Notes: generated from the letters alone by a model not told the origin. A stretch of DNA of 64,000 bases from Theobroma cacao (GCF_000208745.1 NC_030854.1:19715210-19779209), one strand, 5' to 3'; positions 26,393 to 39,739 are shown, numbered from the stretch's first letter. Translations and numbers: made by a program.

Positions 26393-27360
26393 GCCAAGAT
26401 CGTTGGCTTGCTTGGGCTATTGGTTTGCTTGGGTTGCTGACGTGCTTGATTATGCTACTGGCATATTGGCCTGCCCAACTGCTGACCACTCGACTCATGA
26501 CACGATGGCTTGGTTGCTAATACTATTTCGACTTTTTTTACATTTTTTGCTTATCTCAATTTTGGTTAGTAGCCCTCTTTCCTTTTTTTTTTTTTCACAA
26601 CTATGTCAACAGCTCTAATATGATACTAAAAATAGTAATAGTATATTTTCCTCATTTTCTTTAGTCATTTTTTATATGTTTCAAAATAATTTTTTATTAT
26701 TCTTAGACACTTAATACTCTTTTTTATAAAATAAAAAATTTCTGTTTTGAATTTATTGCTATTAATATATTAGGTGGCACCTAAGATAGAGTATGTCTTA
26801 GATCGTGAATGTTATAACATCCTTGTAGAGTTACCTAGACTTGACTGTAAAAGACGAGAAGGTGGGAAGGTCAGTCTGGAAACAAGACTGATCCTAAGCT
26901 TGGCCCATAGTAACGGCCCGTAATACAAGCTGAACATATTCTACCCATTATTTTAAGGGCCTACAGAGTGAGCTCTCCAGGTCTATTCAATAAATCAACC
27001 CAAAATGAGCCTACTTTGATGACTTGGCTGCTACACTATCTCGGCTTGTTGGTTTTCTTCTGAACTTGGTTTTGGCTAAGTAGTAGCCCTCTTTTATTTT
27101 CTTTTTTCACAACCGAGTTAGCAACTCTAACATAACAATAAAAATAATAATAGAATTTTTTTTTCATTTTTCTAAAATTTTTCAAAATAATTTTTTAGAC
27201 ACTCAATACTCTTTTTATTATAAATTTATTTTTCATAAAATTTATTTTACTCTTTTATATAAAAATATTAAAAGAAATTTAAATTTCAATATAAAAATAA
27301 TAATTTTTATATTAAATTTGATAACAATCAAAGAAAGAGACAGTAGTATTTTGTTAGGCA
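26393..27360. repeat. Non-coding stretch with an imperfect 220-bp direct repeat
   Basis: The segment 26505-26735 is repeated in diverged form at about 27028-27240. Shared words are TAGTAGCCCTCTTT, a T-run then TTTTTTCACAAC, and TTCAAAATAATTTTTTA. The two copies lie about 520 bp apart and could be the ends of a small element or an old tandem duplication. No ORF is convincing. Confidence 0.5.
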
Positions 27361-28104
27361 AAAGATGCTTTGACAATTTTTATGTTAGTAAATAAGACGT
27401 GCTGATATGGGTGAAGGGCTCCGCTGATTGACCGACATGCTCGTGGCAGTTGATAGATACTTTGTGAGAAGTGGAGGCATAAAGAAAGGAAAGGAAAGAG
27501 GAGACGATGGGAAGCGTGCCTGAATTCCTGTAAAAATTCAGGCTTTTACACAAGTGAAAGTGAAAGTGACTACCAATCACATACAATTAAAGTTGGAGTA
27601 TTTTTATTTTCTGTTTGCTTTGGTGTAGTGAATCGATTGCATCTAGATATGCCGGGTATCCTGGTGGCAAGCATTCAAGCTGCGCCGACTGCAAAATTCT
27701 ACCACGTCATTTTCACGTAATCTTTCAACTAGTATTCTACGTCATAGATTGATTTATTTTAAATGACAATCTTTCTACAATCTATTTCTCCTTATTTTCT
27801 TTTGTCCACCTGATAAAAATTTTTGAAAATATGAATGACACGTGATATTAAAATTTGTTCAACTCATTTTTAATGTGAAAATGTTTTTTAAAAATATTAA
27901 AATCGATATAAATTTGAGTTGAGATATATTTCTCCATTCTGTAATTAAAAAATAATATTTTTTATTATATAAATATATTTTTTAAATTAAAAATGTGAGT
28001 TAATAGACATTATAAGAAATTGGTTTTTTTGGACAAAAACGTTGATGTAATATTTTTGGAACGGAAAGAATTCGTGTCTGTCTCCAGTTCGAAACAGAGG
28101 AGAA
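27361..28104. other. Low-copy-looking stretch without a clear gene
   Basis: The base composition is less monotonous than in the surrounding repeats and no match to other parts of the window is visible. There is a perfect 8-bp hairpin CCTGAATT/AATTCAGG with an 8-base loop at 27519-27542, and a TATATAAATA box-like word near 27966 in an AT-rich stretch. The ORF at 27380-27586 has no recognisable feature. Confidence 0.35.
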
Positions 28105-28212
28105 ATGAACAACCGAAAGATCAACTACACTCAACCTATGGTTACTGGTTGCAGTAGCAGTGATAATGAAAATGAAAATGTTGGTAACAAGATAAAGAAG
28201 CCGAGGGCGTGA
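28105..28212 (+). CDS. Possible 35-residue small ORF or first exon, unidentified
   Basis: A short frame starts MNNRKINYTQ and ends KIKKPRA. It is rich in Asn, Ser and Lys, with a short acidic middle (SSSDNENENVG). It is preceded by a TATA-like word about 135 bp upstream and by GAGGAGAA just before the ATG, and is followed about 65 bp later by AAATAAAG. That arrangement could be a tiny gene, the first exon of a gene or chance. An antisense frame of 73 residues (28221-28000) begins with a hydrophobic stretch and is an equally weak alternative. I recognise neither. Confidence 0.15.
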   Translation: MNNRKINYTQPMVTGCSSSDNENENVGNKIKKPRA

Positions 28213-30077
28213 CATAAGCAATAATTACTCTGACCTCACTCTGGTTGGAAGTGTGGCTTACAGCGTAGATTTACCCAAATAAAGCGGGTTTCTGACAGCG
28301 GCGCCGCCCCAAACAGACTGCAACAGAAAATCAAGAAGCAACAGATTGGCAATAGTGACTTTGATTTTGTCAACAGTTAATAGTTAATAGCAACAGAGTC
28401 ATAAGGCAAGGAAAGAAACTGAAGGGCAATAATCTCATTCTCCACGCCAAATTAATAATGATCCCAATAATAATAACACCACCCTACGCTCCCACCTTTG
28501 ATATTTGTTGCCGATGGAGGGTCCCACCTCCATATATTTATTAATTTTTATTTCACTTTAATTGCTATAATTATCCTTTAAGGAATTATAAAGCATATAG
28601 CAATTTTTTAAGTATAATTTTCTAAATCAATCAACCTAAATCCTGGGACATGTTATCGTGAAAGCCAATGTCTCAAACAGACTGAGACTAACAGAACTAG
28701 GCTCAGAGCAAAAACTTATTATTTTAGTATATTAAATTTTAAATTTTAATTAATTTAATAGCAACATTGTTATTTAAGGTAGAAGTTAAATATCTATCAT
28801 AAACAAATAATGGATCAAAGATAAAAATATTTCAAGAGCGATCTAAGTGCCTCACTTTATACGGATTCATACTATTTCTTTCTTTAGAGTTTTAAAACTT
28901 GCTACTAAATAATTCTGCTAGTCAATTAAGTAATAATGTTTAACTATTTATATATGGCGTATATAAAATCTTACTAATGGGCTTCTAACTCAACTCTAAT
29001 TACAAGTTCGATAACGTCTATGTGGATGTATTAATGGGTTTGGGTCCACTTATTTCAAACCCTAGTTCAACAAGAAATATTGAAATCTGAAAGAAAGATA
29101 TGCGTAATCCTCAGAGATCTCTTTACAATTGTGAGTCCAAGTCCATAACATCTAATGACTAATATTTTATTTGAAAACTTTTTTAATTTAATTTTATTAT
29201 ATTAATTTCATACAATAATTAAAAAATCTTATTTACCTACTAAATTACAATAACTTTCATCAATACATTTGCAACTCATCCATCCAGAGAAAAGAATTAT
29301 TAATAAGGTTCATTTCATTATAATTTTTACTAATCACTCCTTTCACCATCTCATATTTCTCATAGATTTTACGGATAAATAATTTTCACTATCACATCCA
29401 ATCTATTTAGTATCAATAAATGATTTTCATTCTTTCTAACTTTCAAAAAAAATGTTTTTTAAAAATATTTGTATATAATATTATTATCAATAATACAATT
29501 TCAAAATAATTTTAAAAAATACATGAATCGGATTTTTTGAATCCAACAATCTTATAAAATTGCTCAAAAATCTTTTCTCAATAGTTAATGATGAATTCTT
29601 CATTGAGCATCCAATATAATTTATTTAGCATTATATAACCCATTGTACTAGGGTATAACTTTTTAAATTCATTATCACTTGTTGGCAACATCAATATAAA
29701 TATTAAATAAATTATATTAACCTCTGAAGTCTAAGGTCAACTAATAAATTATAATAGAACTCCCATTTAATTATTGAGGCCAATAAACTTATTTAGTACT
29801 CTTTTTTTTTTTGAAAAGATATGATATTCTTTAATTAGATCCTATTCAATATACGCACACACATACACACTACATTTGCTTAAAAGGTCATTATCGCAAT
29901 GACAGCGTTAAGCATTCTATCTTTTGATAGGGGCATAATAATTGTAAGTTTTCAACATTTTGTCACATCTACAACTCATAATAATTTTGGTAAACAAGAT
30001 AATGAAGAATTATAACTCCTCACTTAATAGTTCATCAACTATTCGTATAATATTTCTACATTGTCACCAAATATTAA
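28213..30077. other. AT-rich intergenic stretch, no gene seen
   Basis: About 28260-28520 is relatively GC-rich and includes GCGGCGCCGCCCC near 28300, which could be promoter-like or the relic of a gene flank. From 28550 on the sequence is AT-rich with no usable ORF and no clear match to other parts of the window. A T-run lies at about 29800. Confidence 0.4.
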
Positions 30078-30078
30078 T

Positions 30079-30147
<69 letters not shown>
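30078..30147. repeat. (CA)n(TA)n microsatellite
   Basis: About nine CA units run directly into about 26 TA units. The ORFs called across it with IYIYIY or CVCVCV runs are artefacts of the repeat. It sits at the 3' end of the LINE remnant and may have grown from that element's tail. Confidence 0.95.
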
Positions 30148-30151
<4 letters not shown>

Positions 30152-30665
30152 ATTAAGAATTTTATTGCAAGTAGCCATAAAAAAATATCTATGGACTTGG
30201 AGTTTACAATAAAATAAATCCAAGTACAAAAAATAACCCCAATAAAATGTCCAAACAATCGAATTTAAGGATATCCGACTTACACAAGAGAACCCAAACC
30301 AAAATCCAAATCCAGACAATGCTAAAATTTAGCAAGAGCTCATGTCAAGACTCATTAATTATCTTGCATTTTGCACTATATGAATATCATCTTAATGGAC
30401 TAGTTTTCCACTTCTTCAAACTCAGCAATTATCCAACTCTAAGCTACTTAAAAGAATTTGAATCCAAACAAAATTCCACCCCAAAAATAAGGCTTAATCC
30501 ACCCAAAGACTCAACCACACATACACTACAACCACCAATGTTAATTAAAACTATAAAATCAAACTTTCTCTTCTATTAATTTTGGCTTTCGCTAGTAGAT
30601 CAGCCTCTTCATTTGCTTCACGAAAAACATGAGCAACTTTACATTGGATTGTTAAGTTCTTTAAC
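30148..30665 (-). pseudogene. LINE 3' end with RNase H tail
   Basis: The minus-strand translation from about 30660 reads LKNLTIQCKVAHVFREANEE followed by ADLLAKA. This is the end of the RNase H domain found in plant non-LTR elements and related host RNase H-like proteins (the HVFREAN...AD.LA signature). A non-coding stretch of about 400 bp follows towards the TA microsatellite, as in a LINE 3' UTR. The domain is cut at 30665 by solo LTR H. Its reading frame continues for a few codons in the sequence after that LTR (51705 onward, minus strand), which supports the boundary. Confidence 0.6.
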
Positions 30666-30912
30666 TGGGGGATGTTATGATGGATGCGAATTTATTTTTG
30701 TATATACGGCTATTAGGCCATGAATAATTTGGTATGTGGCTATAGATGTATGTGGGACTAATAGGCCATGATTAATGACGAAGAATGTGGCATGTATTTA
30801 TATGTGAATAATAGAGGCATTGAAGGCCTGAATGTGATTATATTTCGTTTGAGTAATTCTAGACATTGATTTGAATAGTGGTTCAGTGACGTCTTCCCAG
30901 TGATTATGTAAT

Positions 30913-31225
30913 TGATTCCACTTGTTGAGAGATTAGTCCAGGTGATGATTATGCTTGTGATTCCACTCGTTGGGAGATTACTCTAGGTGATAACTATGCT
31001 TGTGATTCCACCTGTCAAGAGATTACTTTGGGTGATGACTATGCTTGTAAGGCCACTATCGGGAGATTACTCCAAGTGATGATTATGTTGTGATACCACT
31101 AATCGAGAGATTACTCCGAGTGATGATTATGTTGTGGTGCCACTTGTCGGGAGACTACTCCGGATGACGACCATGATTGTAACGTCATTCGTTGGGAGAT
31201 TACTTCGATTGAGCGATTCGATTCT
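30913..31225. repeat. 45-bp minisatellite in LTR H, about seven copies
   Basis: A unit of the type GATTCCACTCGTTGGGAGAT then TACT...GATGATTATGCTTGT recurs at 30913, 30959, 31004, 31049, 31092, 31136 and 31181, with spacings of 43 to 46 bases. Copies are diverged, so the array is old. Confidence 0.9.
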
Positions 31226-32025
31226 ACTAGTTAGCCACCATGCATGACTTGTTTACATAATCGGGGGGGAGGGGGGGGAAGAGCACTCATTAGACATGAA
31301 GATTACAAGATGGTGGCTTAAGGTAAGCCCTAAATTATAATGCTCACCTTGGAGATGTTAATTATTGAAAATAAGAGTGTCGTTAAGCTGTACTTTCGGC
31401 AAGGTAAGATTGGAACAAGGTGCATTTAGGATAGTAGCATGATCCTTGCACTTGTATTTGGAGACGATTAATAAACAGCCTGTTGGCTCATCATATTTGT
31501 GTATTCTCATTATTGTATGACATGATGTATTATGCTATGTTTAACATCCCTATCTCACTGAGTATCAAGATGACTCACCCATTTTGTGTACTATGTGCAG
31601 ATAAGTGACGCCATTGATTTTACATGGCTTAGTGTCGTGGTTGGATGAACAAGATTTTGACAATCAGTAGGTACTCTTCAAAAGTGTCAACTTCGTTAAG
31701 TCTGAGTTATGAAAAACGTACTGATAACTCTATAATATAAAATTATTTGGGCTTAATTTTTATAATAATTTGGCTTAGTTCTTATAGTAATGCATAGAAA
31801 TTAGTAGGTTTTATTTAATTATTTTAAATTAGTTATTTTGGGTGAGTCAATCTAATCTTAGTTAATTTTATGCTTAATTTGGTGTTAATGTAGTTAAGAT
31901 AGGTTGTCATTGATTTATTTGTGCTTTTGTAGGTGTTTGATGAAAGAAGAATTTTAATGAAAGAAGGATGAGCAATTTCAAGGTGTAGACTTCCAATGCA
32001 TATGTTTCGGTATTTTGGCCATAAC

Positions 32026-35019
32026 TGTCACGATCCAGTACTCTCCTCTAGCCCGTGACAACCGTCGCGTTGTTCCGATAGACATTCATTACCCAGAATG
32101 CCAACCGAAACCCCGCAAGGCTTTAATATCAATTTTCGCACCTCCCTTGTGAGCAACAGTCATTAACTATCATATTTTGAGAGATTATAAACTATTTCCA
32201 AATCAAAACAATAGAAAAATAATTTTTCGCTCACAAGGGCATTTTGGTCATTTTTCCTCAAAAGTCTCGAAACCAGCTAAAAGTATAGTATGCGAGTATA
32301 AAACACATAATTCATAATCAAAAATAAGTTTGGATATCTAAAACATTCATTTAAAATGAAATTATAACTATTTGAAGATAATATAAATAATCAATAAAAT
32401 ATTCTATTTTCTTATAAAACAATATTTATAGAGTTACCGATAAATAATTTTTATAGCGTAAAAGCTAAATAAATTCATACATACTATAATACAGATAACC
32501 AAAGTATAAATTTAATTTACAATGACACGTGGGCCCACGAACGACCAAAACTAATGAAGGTTATGAACCTACAGTTTTTGAGGATACAAGTCCAACTGTA
32601 GCCTTCAAAGAAATGAGCTATCTACCGACTATCCTAAGCTTGAAATTGGTGGAAATGAGGGTGGTGAGATTATATAATCCCAGTGAGTAAACAAATATTA
32701 TCTAAAATATCTAAAGCTGAGTAAATAGAGATAGATAAAATAGTTTAACATACTGTAATTTATCACCTTTCAACTCATTTCAACCAAATAAAATCAATTC
32801 ATATAAATCGAGTAATCAACATGGCTTATGAATTTCTTAAAAGCTTTGGCTCGTGCCAAAATCATTCTTATACTCAGTTATTAGGGATACCTTGATCGAG
32901 GGCTATCCCAACCGAGTTCGCCAAGGCTGATAAAAAGTTATGTACGCATAAATCATGTTTTTATTTTGAAAACATAGCCGTTCCTTAGCGTTGGCTAAGT
33001 TCACCCTCACGTGGTGGTTTAGCGTGAAGTGAACTCTAAAGTGTTAACCTCAAGAGTTATCCATCCGCGCCTTTCATACTGAGGTATGAATATAATAGGG
33101 TTACCGTGCCCCCTCTAATAGGCTGGTCCACGGAACTCGTCCACTGCAGCGACTAATCAATAACCCACCAATTTAATAAAATTCAACAGCATGACATGGC
33201 AATTTTATCATTATCTAGCTTATTAAGGCAAACAACAGTTTATACATTTTCAACACAAATATCAATTCAGCCATTCATGCTAATATTGCCATAAGCCAAT
33301 CAATTAGAACTATAAATTCACAATACATCAAATGGTCTCCAATTACTCTATTTTCAAAGCAATCATTCAATTTCAAGACAATTTATAAAATCATTTCATT
33401 TAAACACATTTTGTTTATAAAACATAAAGATTTACCATTTAAACTCATTTTCCATAAAATCACAAAATCGAATAAAAACCACTTTAGATAATTAAGACGA
33501 TAGTAAGGTTACTCACTATTTTAGGAGTCGAATTCCGAATACTCCGATTCTTGATCCTCGGGTACTATTTCTTTACTTTTTCCAGAATGCTCACCACCTA
33601 AACATAATGCACAATAAGCCATTTACTACATTTGTGCTAAATTGTTATAAAACCAATTCAGGCTCTATACTAATGCATGAAATGGAATGCAAATTGTTCG
33701 GATTATCGTCTAAACATGGTGTTCTACACAAATTCAATTGTGTACCCAAATAAAATGGTATTGGCCTAATTCGATTTATCACCCGATTAAATGGCCAATA
33801 TGTCCAATTTAACTCCAAATAATTTTATTTTTCTCCCAATACTCCAAATCATCAAACACAAATCAAATAGCATAAAATTCAGCAAAATCATCTTCACATT
33901 TTCTCATGGGAATTTCGGCCATGGTGGGTGCATTAACAATATAATTTTTCAAGCTTGATTCTCACACCATAAATCACTAATTCCTAACCAAATCACTTGA
34001 AATAAAATCCAAATCATCCTCAATATTTCACATGGAGAATTCGGCCAATGATGGGTGATGGAAGAACATGAATTTTTCTTGCTTGATTTTCATGCTACAC
34101 ATCACCAATAAACTAAAAACACTAAAATACATTGAAATCTAACCAAATCAAGCATCAAAACCTCTCTCTAAGTGTTCAGCCAGCAAGATACCCATCATGA
34201 AATCATGTGATTCAACCATGAAAAATGCAAAATAATGCATGGGAAAGGTAGATCACAAGTCAAAATCAAAAAATTTTACCTTTGATTGCTTGATTACTTG
34301 AAATCCACCAATTTTCTCTTAAATTTTCACCCTAGGGTTCTTGTTCTTTCTTTTCTTCCTTTGTTCTTCCTTTGGCCAGCCATATGAAGCGAAATGGACT
34401 GATTTTGTGCTGATTTTTAAGCCAAATAATAAATGGATGAAAAATTGACACATGTCACCATTCCATTGTTCCATGTTTCATACTTACCCATTAAGCAATC
34501 TCTCTCCACCACTTAAATTTTCTCAATTATCCATGATAATATTGGGTAAAATCCATGTGCTGGATAAGTGTTGGGTGGTTTAAAATTACAATTTTGCCCC
34601 TAGAGTGGCAAAATGACTATTTTGCCCTTATGCTTGAAAAAATGCTGAAATTAAAATTTTTCCCTTCTCAAACTCAAATTATGTTCTAAATAGTCAATCT
34701 TGATCAAAAACTTCTTCCAACATTCCAATTTTAACCTCAGGTGGCAAAATGACCATTTTACCCATCGATCATGAAAATTCCAATTTGACTCTAAATCGGT
34801 CCTCGAACTCTGAATCACCATTTTAAGTCATTCTGGGGTTTTAAAATTCTTAATTTCATCTTAAAATCTCTATTTGGACTAGTTCGAGCCATAATTCAAC
34901 TTAATTATACCATTTGGTACAATACCGTCCTTCAACGATTTTCAAGGTACCCAAGTAAGCAAATATGCATTCTTATGTAGGAATGGCATAATAAACATAT
35001 TGTAGAGCCAGGCTTGACA
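32026..35019 (-). mobile_element. Solo LTR A3 (GyA-type, 2994 bp) nested in C1
   Basis: It starts TGTCACGATCCAG and ends CCAGGCTTGACA, like the GyA LTR in both termini. The flanks ATAAC (32021-32025) and ATTAC (35020-35024) form a duplication with one mismatch. The uninterrupted C1 sequence can be recognised from its relatives (CCATAAC then CTCTA in the other family C LTRs). It carries the donor-like GTGAGTAA at 33509-33516 on the minus strand; the acceptor region near 32640 has lost its CAG. Confidence 0.85.
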
Positions 35020-35811
35020 ATTACTCTCTCTATAGAGCTCCAAATGAAGTGATATTGGACCATTGGAAAGATAAGAAAAAAAGCTACAACTTTTATATTT
35101 ACCACTTCACCAGTTCAGCCTAGAAGGTGGTAAAAAATCATATTGAGTTTAACATACTATAGCAGTCCTAGAGCAATTATGATTTCTATTAATTAATTGG
35201 GCAAAGCTGCAACTCACATAGTCTGATGAGGAAATCCCAATTGAAATTGACTTCTTTCTTCACCCAACTTGGACTAACTTTAAAGCCTGTACAAACAACC
35301 TTTCAGAATATTTAAAAAGAGAAGGAAGAAACACTAGATTAACAATTGAGAGTCATGCTACAAAGTTATTGAAGCTAAGAAAAATTCATGCGTTATTGAA
35401 GGATTGAAAGAGATTTGGAGATCAAGAATACAATTCATGCGTTTTTCTATCTTTTTGTTATTTTCTTATGTTTCTTAGTTTGATTTGAATGTTTAAACTT
35501 TATTCAATAATAATGTGTGACTTGATGGAAAACTAAATTGTTAATCTAAGATTATGATTGAACTCAATATGTAGTCTGAATTATTTATCTCCCTTTTACT
35601 TATGTTTGATAGATTTAAGTTGTTTATTTTATTCTGTTCTTAATGCTTCTAGTTGATTGGGCACCAATTAAATTGAATTGGGAACCTGGGTTAAACCTTG
35701 ACGAAGGAGATTTAGGTAGACTTTGAATAGAATAGCGTATGATCGAATACACTTAGTTGATTAGGTGATTTGATTTGCATATAGGGTAGACATACACCAA
35801 TAAGCCATACA

Positions 35812-36987
35812 TGTTGGTCCAAAATAAATGTGCTAAAGGAGGGGTGAATAACACTTTTTGGCTCTTTAAAAAATTGACCTCTAATTGGAGACAAATGCAC
35901 AATAAAAGAAAGAACTTAGAGATGAATAAAAACTAAAAATAGAACAGACAAACACACAGCTATTTATAGTGGTTCGGTCTAAGACCTACATCCACTACCT
36001 TGATTGTTCAACAAAGGATTTTCCAAACAATCCACTAAGAATGGTGAAATTACCAAGCTTTCACCAAGCTTTACAATAGCTTTTTTCAGGCTCATCCAAA
36101 CCTTTAACAATAGTTTTTCCCGGGCTCAACTATAACCCAACGCCTAACTTTTCAAGGCTAAGTTAGAACCTTTACCTAAACAAGCAATCCTAGCTTGATT
36201 GAACCCTTTAGAGTGACCTTTTCACTCTAAGAACATAAAGAGAAATGAAATAGAAGTGTACCTATGATCACAAAGTTGATCTAAGTGGTACAAGTTGAAG
36301 TGCAAAATACAACTACAAAGATAGGCGTTGAGTGCAATAAAGTGCAAAGAGATTTTTGCTGGTTTTTGAGCTCTTTTTGCTTAGAAGCTTTCTCAAACTC
36401 GTTTCTAGCTGTTGGAAGTCCCTTTTATACTTGAAAAATTAGCTCTGATGGGAGTTAGGTAGTTTTTGACCGTTGGAAACAGTTTGGTAGCTAATCTGGT
36501 CGTTAATCTATCTTTTAGTGCAGACTTCAAAATTACAAGTAGAATGCTCTTAGTCGACTAACATATGGCTTAGTTGACTAAGTCGTCTTTGTTTTTTGCT
36601 TTCAGTTTCTGGCAATGAGCACTTAGTCAACTAACTTACTTCTTGGTCGACTAAGTTGGTTCTATCTTGAAGTCTCGATTTTTAGCAGTAGCTTCTTAGT
36701 CGACTAACCCACTTCTTGGTCGACTAAGTTGGTTCTATCTCTCAATGCTCTTGAACTCGCCAACTTTCAATTTGAATTTTAGCTGACTAACTCTTTGTTA
36801 TTCGACTAAGAGGCTTTTGTCTTGTTGACTAATTGTAACTTCCTTCTTCATATAACTTTTAATATATCTTCTTTGAATAATTTATTTGGCATTAGCATAC
36901 TATTCTTGTCCTGTACACTCAAGTAAGGACATTAGATACAAAAGAATGAGAATGTTTTATTGTCATAAAAAACTAATAGAGCCAACA
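35812..36987 (-). repeat. 3' LTR of the Sirevirus element (1176 bp)
   Basis: It starts TGTTGGTCC and ends GAGCCAACA, and its 36240-36987 part matches 50217-50955 closely. It carries repeated palindromes of the TTAGTCGACTAA type. The polypurine tract follows directly. Confidence 0.9.
36545..36840. repeat. Repeated palindromes TTAGTCGACTAA in the Sirevirus LTR
   Basis: About nine full or slightly changed copies occur in 300 bases, for example CTTAGTCGACTAAC near 36548 and 36689, CTTAGTTGACTAAG, and CTTGGTCGACTAAG twice. Two further copies lie at about 39885-39921 between pol and the env-like ORF. Repeated palindromic motifs in LTRs are a described Sirevirus trait. Confidence 0.85.
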
Positions 36988-37001
36988 ATCTCCCCCTTTT
37001 T
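36988..37001 (-). other. Polypurine tract of the Sirevirus element
   Basis: On the minus strand it reads AAAAAGGGGGAGAT directly before the LTR start TGTTGGCTC. Similar words recur at about 37074-37110 (GCTCCCCCT twice) and at 37690 (TCTCCCCTTTTTTGTCATCA), as in other Sireviruses that carry extra PPT-like motifs. Confidence 0.8.
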
Positions 37002-37726
37002 GATAATGACAAAACATTCCTTGGTTCATCTGCACAGTGTCCTTTTATTCTTTTTTTTTTTAATTCTACACAAAATGAGGATTGCTCCCCCTAAGTGTGT
37101 GCTCCCCCTTAGTGTGTGCATATTTTGCTTATTCATCCTAGAAAAAATTTTATTCATGTTATACAAAAAATGACATTTTTCATTCAGAGTATATATATGC
37201 AGAAATATAAAGTGATTTACAGCAGATGAATGTTGACAGATTATCATCAATATTTCAGCAATGTCTGTCAACAATATATTGTTTCCAGATTTTGTCTTTG
37301 CCATTAATTATTCATCAGATGTAGTATAGTTTGCATCCATATATATCCACAAACATTTTCCATTCATGATATCATGACAGAAATCAATCATCAGCATAAT
37401 ATCCCAATATCAATATAACATCAAATTTTTTATCAGCAGCAGTCAAAATACCATAGATAGTAAGACAACATCAAATATTCAATTATCAACATTCGAATAA
37501 TATAAACATATCAACATCCCAAAAACATAAACAACAAAGTTAAAGTCAAGTGTTCAAATGTCAGTTGGGCAAAAATAGCAGATAACCAAAAAGTAATAGT
37601 TAATGTTCCCAAACTGCCCCTAGACAGTTTCTACTTCCTATCTCCCTTAATCTTTTCATAATTTCTCCTCTAAGGTCCTAGTTATATTTCTCCCCTTTTT
37701 TGTCATCATCAATTTGAGGGAAGTAT

Positions 37727-39739
37727 TCAGTCCTCTGAAGAGGCCGATGGAGTGGATTCATCGATGCCATAGAAAACATTTAGAGGCTCGAGAGAGGGCT
37801 TTGGAGGGGATTTTTTAGGGGATGAAATCTCAAGAGGGTCTTTTGGAGAGAAGATTGTTGTTGGCTTGGCCTTCTCAGCCAATCTGGATGATTTCCTCAT
37901 CTTGACGGACTTCGTTTTAGTTGCCATTATTTGTTTACCTTTGCTTGGTGGTTTGGACTTTATTTGTGGTTTTTCAGTAATTTTTTCTTTTCCTTTCCCT
38001 GACTGCCCTTTTGCAGTGGACTGCCCTGCTTGTACTTTGGCAACTTCTTTTCCAGCTTGCTCTTCTCTAACCATTTGATGGAAGATATCCATGATAGATA
38101 CTTCTTTTGAGTTGGGGGGAGAAGACTGCTCTTCTTGAGGCTCGGTTTGAGGCAGAGGAGTTTCATCAAGTGACCCTAGCACCTTAAATCCTTGTATTGA
38201 TTTTTCCTTGTCCTGAGGCTCAAGTAAGGGGGATTTTCTTGGTTGTTCCACCTTAGGTTCATGACCTTCAGCCTGGAAAGTAGAGTCTTCAGTTTTCTGT
38301 CCTGCTAAAGCCAAGCTAGGAGTTACAGAGCTGTCTACAACAGTTGGTTCTGAGGGCATTTTTCCTTTCTTTTTTAGTACTTTTTCCAGTTCAATCACTT
38401 TTTTCTCAATTTTCTACATTCTTGCTCCTTGGTCTGTGAGCTTTCCATCAATTCTCATTAGCAGATTAAAGATCACTTCATTTGAGAATTGAGATGGTGT
38501 TACTTGTGGTTGAGTAGGTAAGGAGGATTCTTTTCCTAGACTAGCCTTGGGGGTTTTAATATATCTTTCTCCATCAAGTTTGTACCCCATTTTAGGCAAG
38601 CTTCTTAGATAAATGGCTTGGTCTCTAGTTTTGACCTTGTCTGCCTCATATCTAGAACTCTAAATTCCTTTCTTCTGCACTAGAGAAGTGATGATATTTC
38701 CATAAGGTAAATTTATCTTCTCCAGTCTGCATGCTCTTCTCATTCTCTCAATCATAAATTTGCCCAGATTAAGTGAAACACCACTAAATGCATGTTCCAT
38801 TAGCCATAAATCCTGGAGGCCAATGTAGCTTAAAGTTCCACTCCTGCCATGAATATTGGTGGCAACAAAGTAATGCATAATCCTTATTTGAGGACTTGTA
38901 ATAAGCCTGGCATTACTCTTGGAGGAGTACTTTTCTCTCTTCCCTGTGATAACTTTCTACAGGGATGAGGGTCATAATTCTCAAGGAATTCAAATTCTCC
39001 CTCATTACACTTTATTTTAGAAGTTCCCCTAAATCTGCAGCAGTGATAGTAAATTCTTTCCCATTTAAAAACACATTCAGACCCTTATCAGAATAATCAT
39101 CAAGATCTTCTAGTTCATCATTGTCAACAACTATACTCGAATAGAATTCTTTAACTAAACTAGCACAATATGATCGGTTTTAAATATGCTGAACTCCTTC
39201 AATTTTAACTCTTCAAAATAATCTGATAAACTTGTCATGATTTCAGGCATTTCATTAAAGCTTTCCCAGTCAATGTATTTTCCACAAGTGATAGGTGCAT
39301 TCTCTATTTTCCTAAATCTCTCTTCATGTACTTTATTTCTGAATTTAGAAGATGAAATAGTACCTTTCTTGTATGATTTGCTCTTTTTTTTTTCTACTTT
39401 TTAGATTTGTGGCTCTTCGATTTTCCAGATTTTTTACTTATAGATCCTGACTCAATCTTCTTCTTTTTCTTTAGTATTTCTACTTGCAGACTTTCTTCCA
39501 TTGGCCATTTGCCTTTCTTCTTCTCTAGAAGTTCTTGAGATTTTCTTGATTTCATCATTTGGTTTGGATGATTTTGGACTCAAGGTTTCGAATGGTTGAG
39601 AGGTGAGGGTTTCAGTTTCAGGTGTTGGTTTCAGCAGAAAGAGAGTGTAAAGAAAATAGGTTGAGAGCAGTTTAATCCCAAAAAAAAAAAAACTATCTGA
39701 CTCCCCCTTTTTAAGTGCAATTTGTAACTTCCCCTTCAA
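37727..39739 (-). pseudogene. Env-like / 'putative plant transposon protein' ORF of the Sirevirus
   Basis: Several minus-strand frames (39739-39452, 38878-38660, 38599-38414 and the longest, 38398-37727) make up one decayed gene after pol. The N-terminal part is Ser/Lys/Glu-rich. The middle has MHYFVATNIHGRSGTLSYIG and LEKINLPYGNIITSLV, resembling the recognisable core of the plant retroelement ORF family also seen at 16045-16797 and 51710-54254. The 223-residue C-terminal frame is hydrophilic and very rich in Lys, Pro, Ser and Glu, with no membrane segment. The function is unknown; its place after pol matches the extra ORF of env-bearing Sireviruses. At least four stops or frameshifts break it. 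Confidence 0.65.

Noticed and set aside
26168..26618. Cluster of overlapping plus-strand ORFs with Trp- and Gly-rich segments
   Set aside because: They lie in and just after the hAT-like element, have no family features and overlap in several frames, as chance ORFs do in GC-richer sequence.
29960..30319. ORFs with IYIYIY and CVCVCV runs
   Set aside because: They are translations of the (CA)n(TA)n microsatellite.
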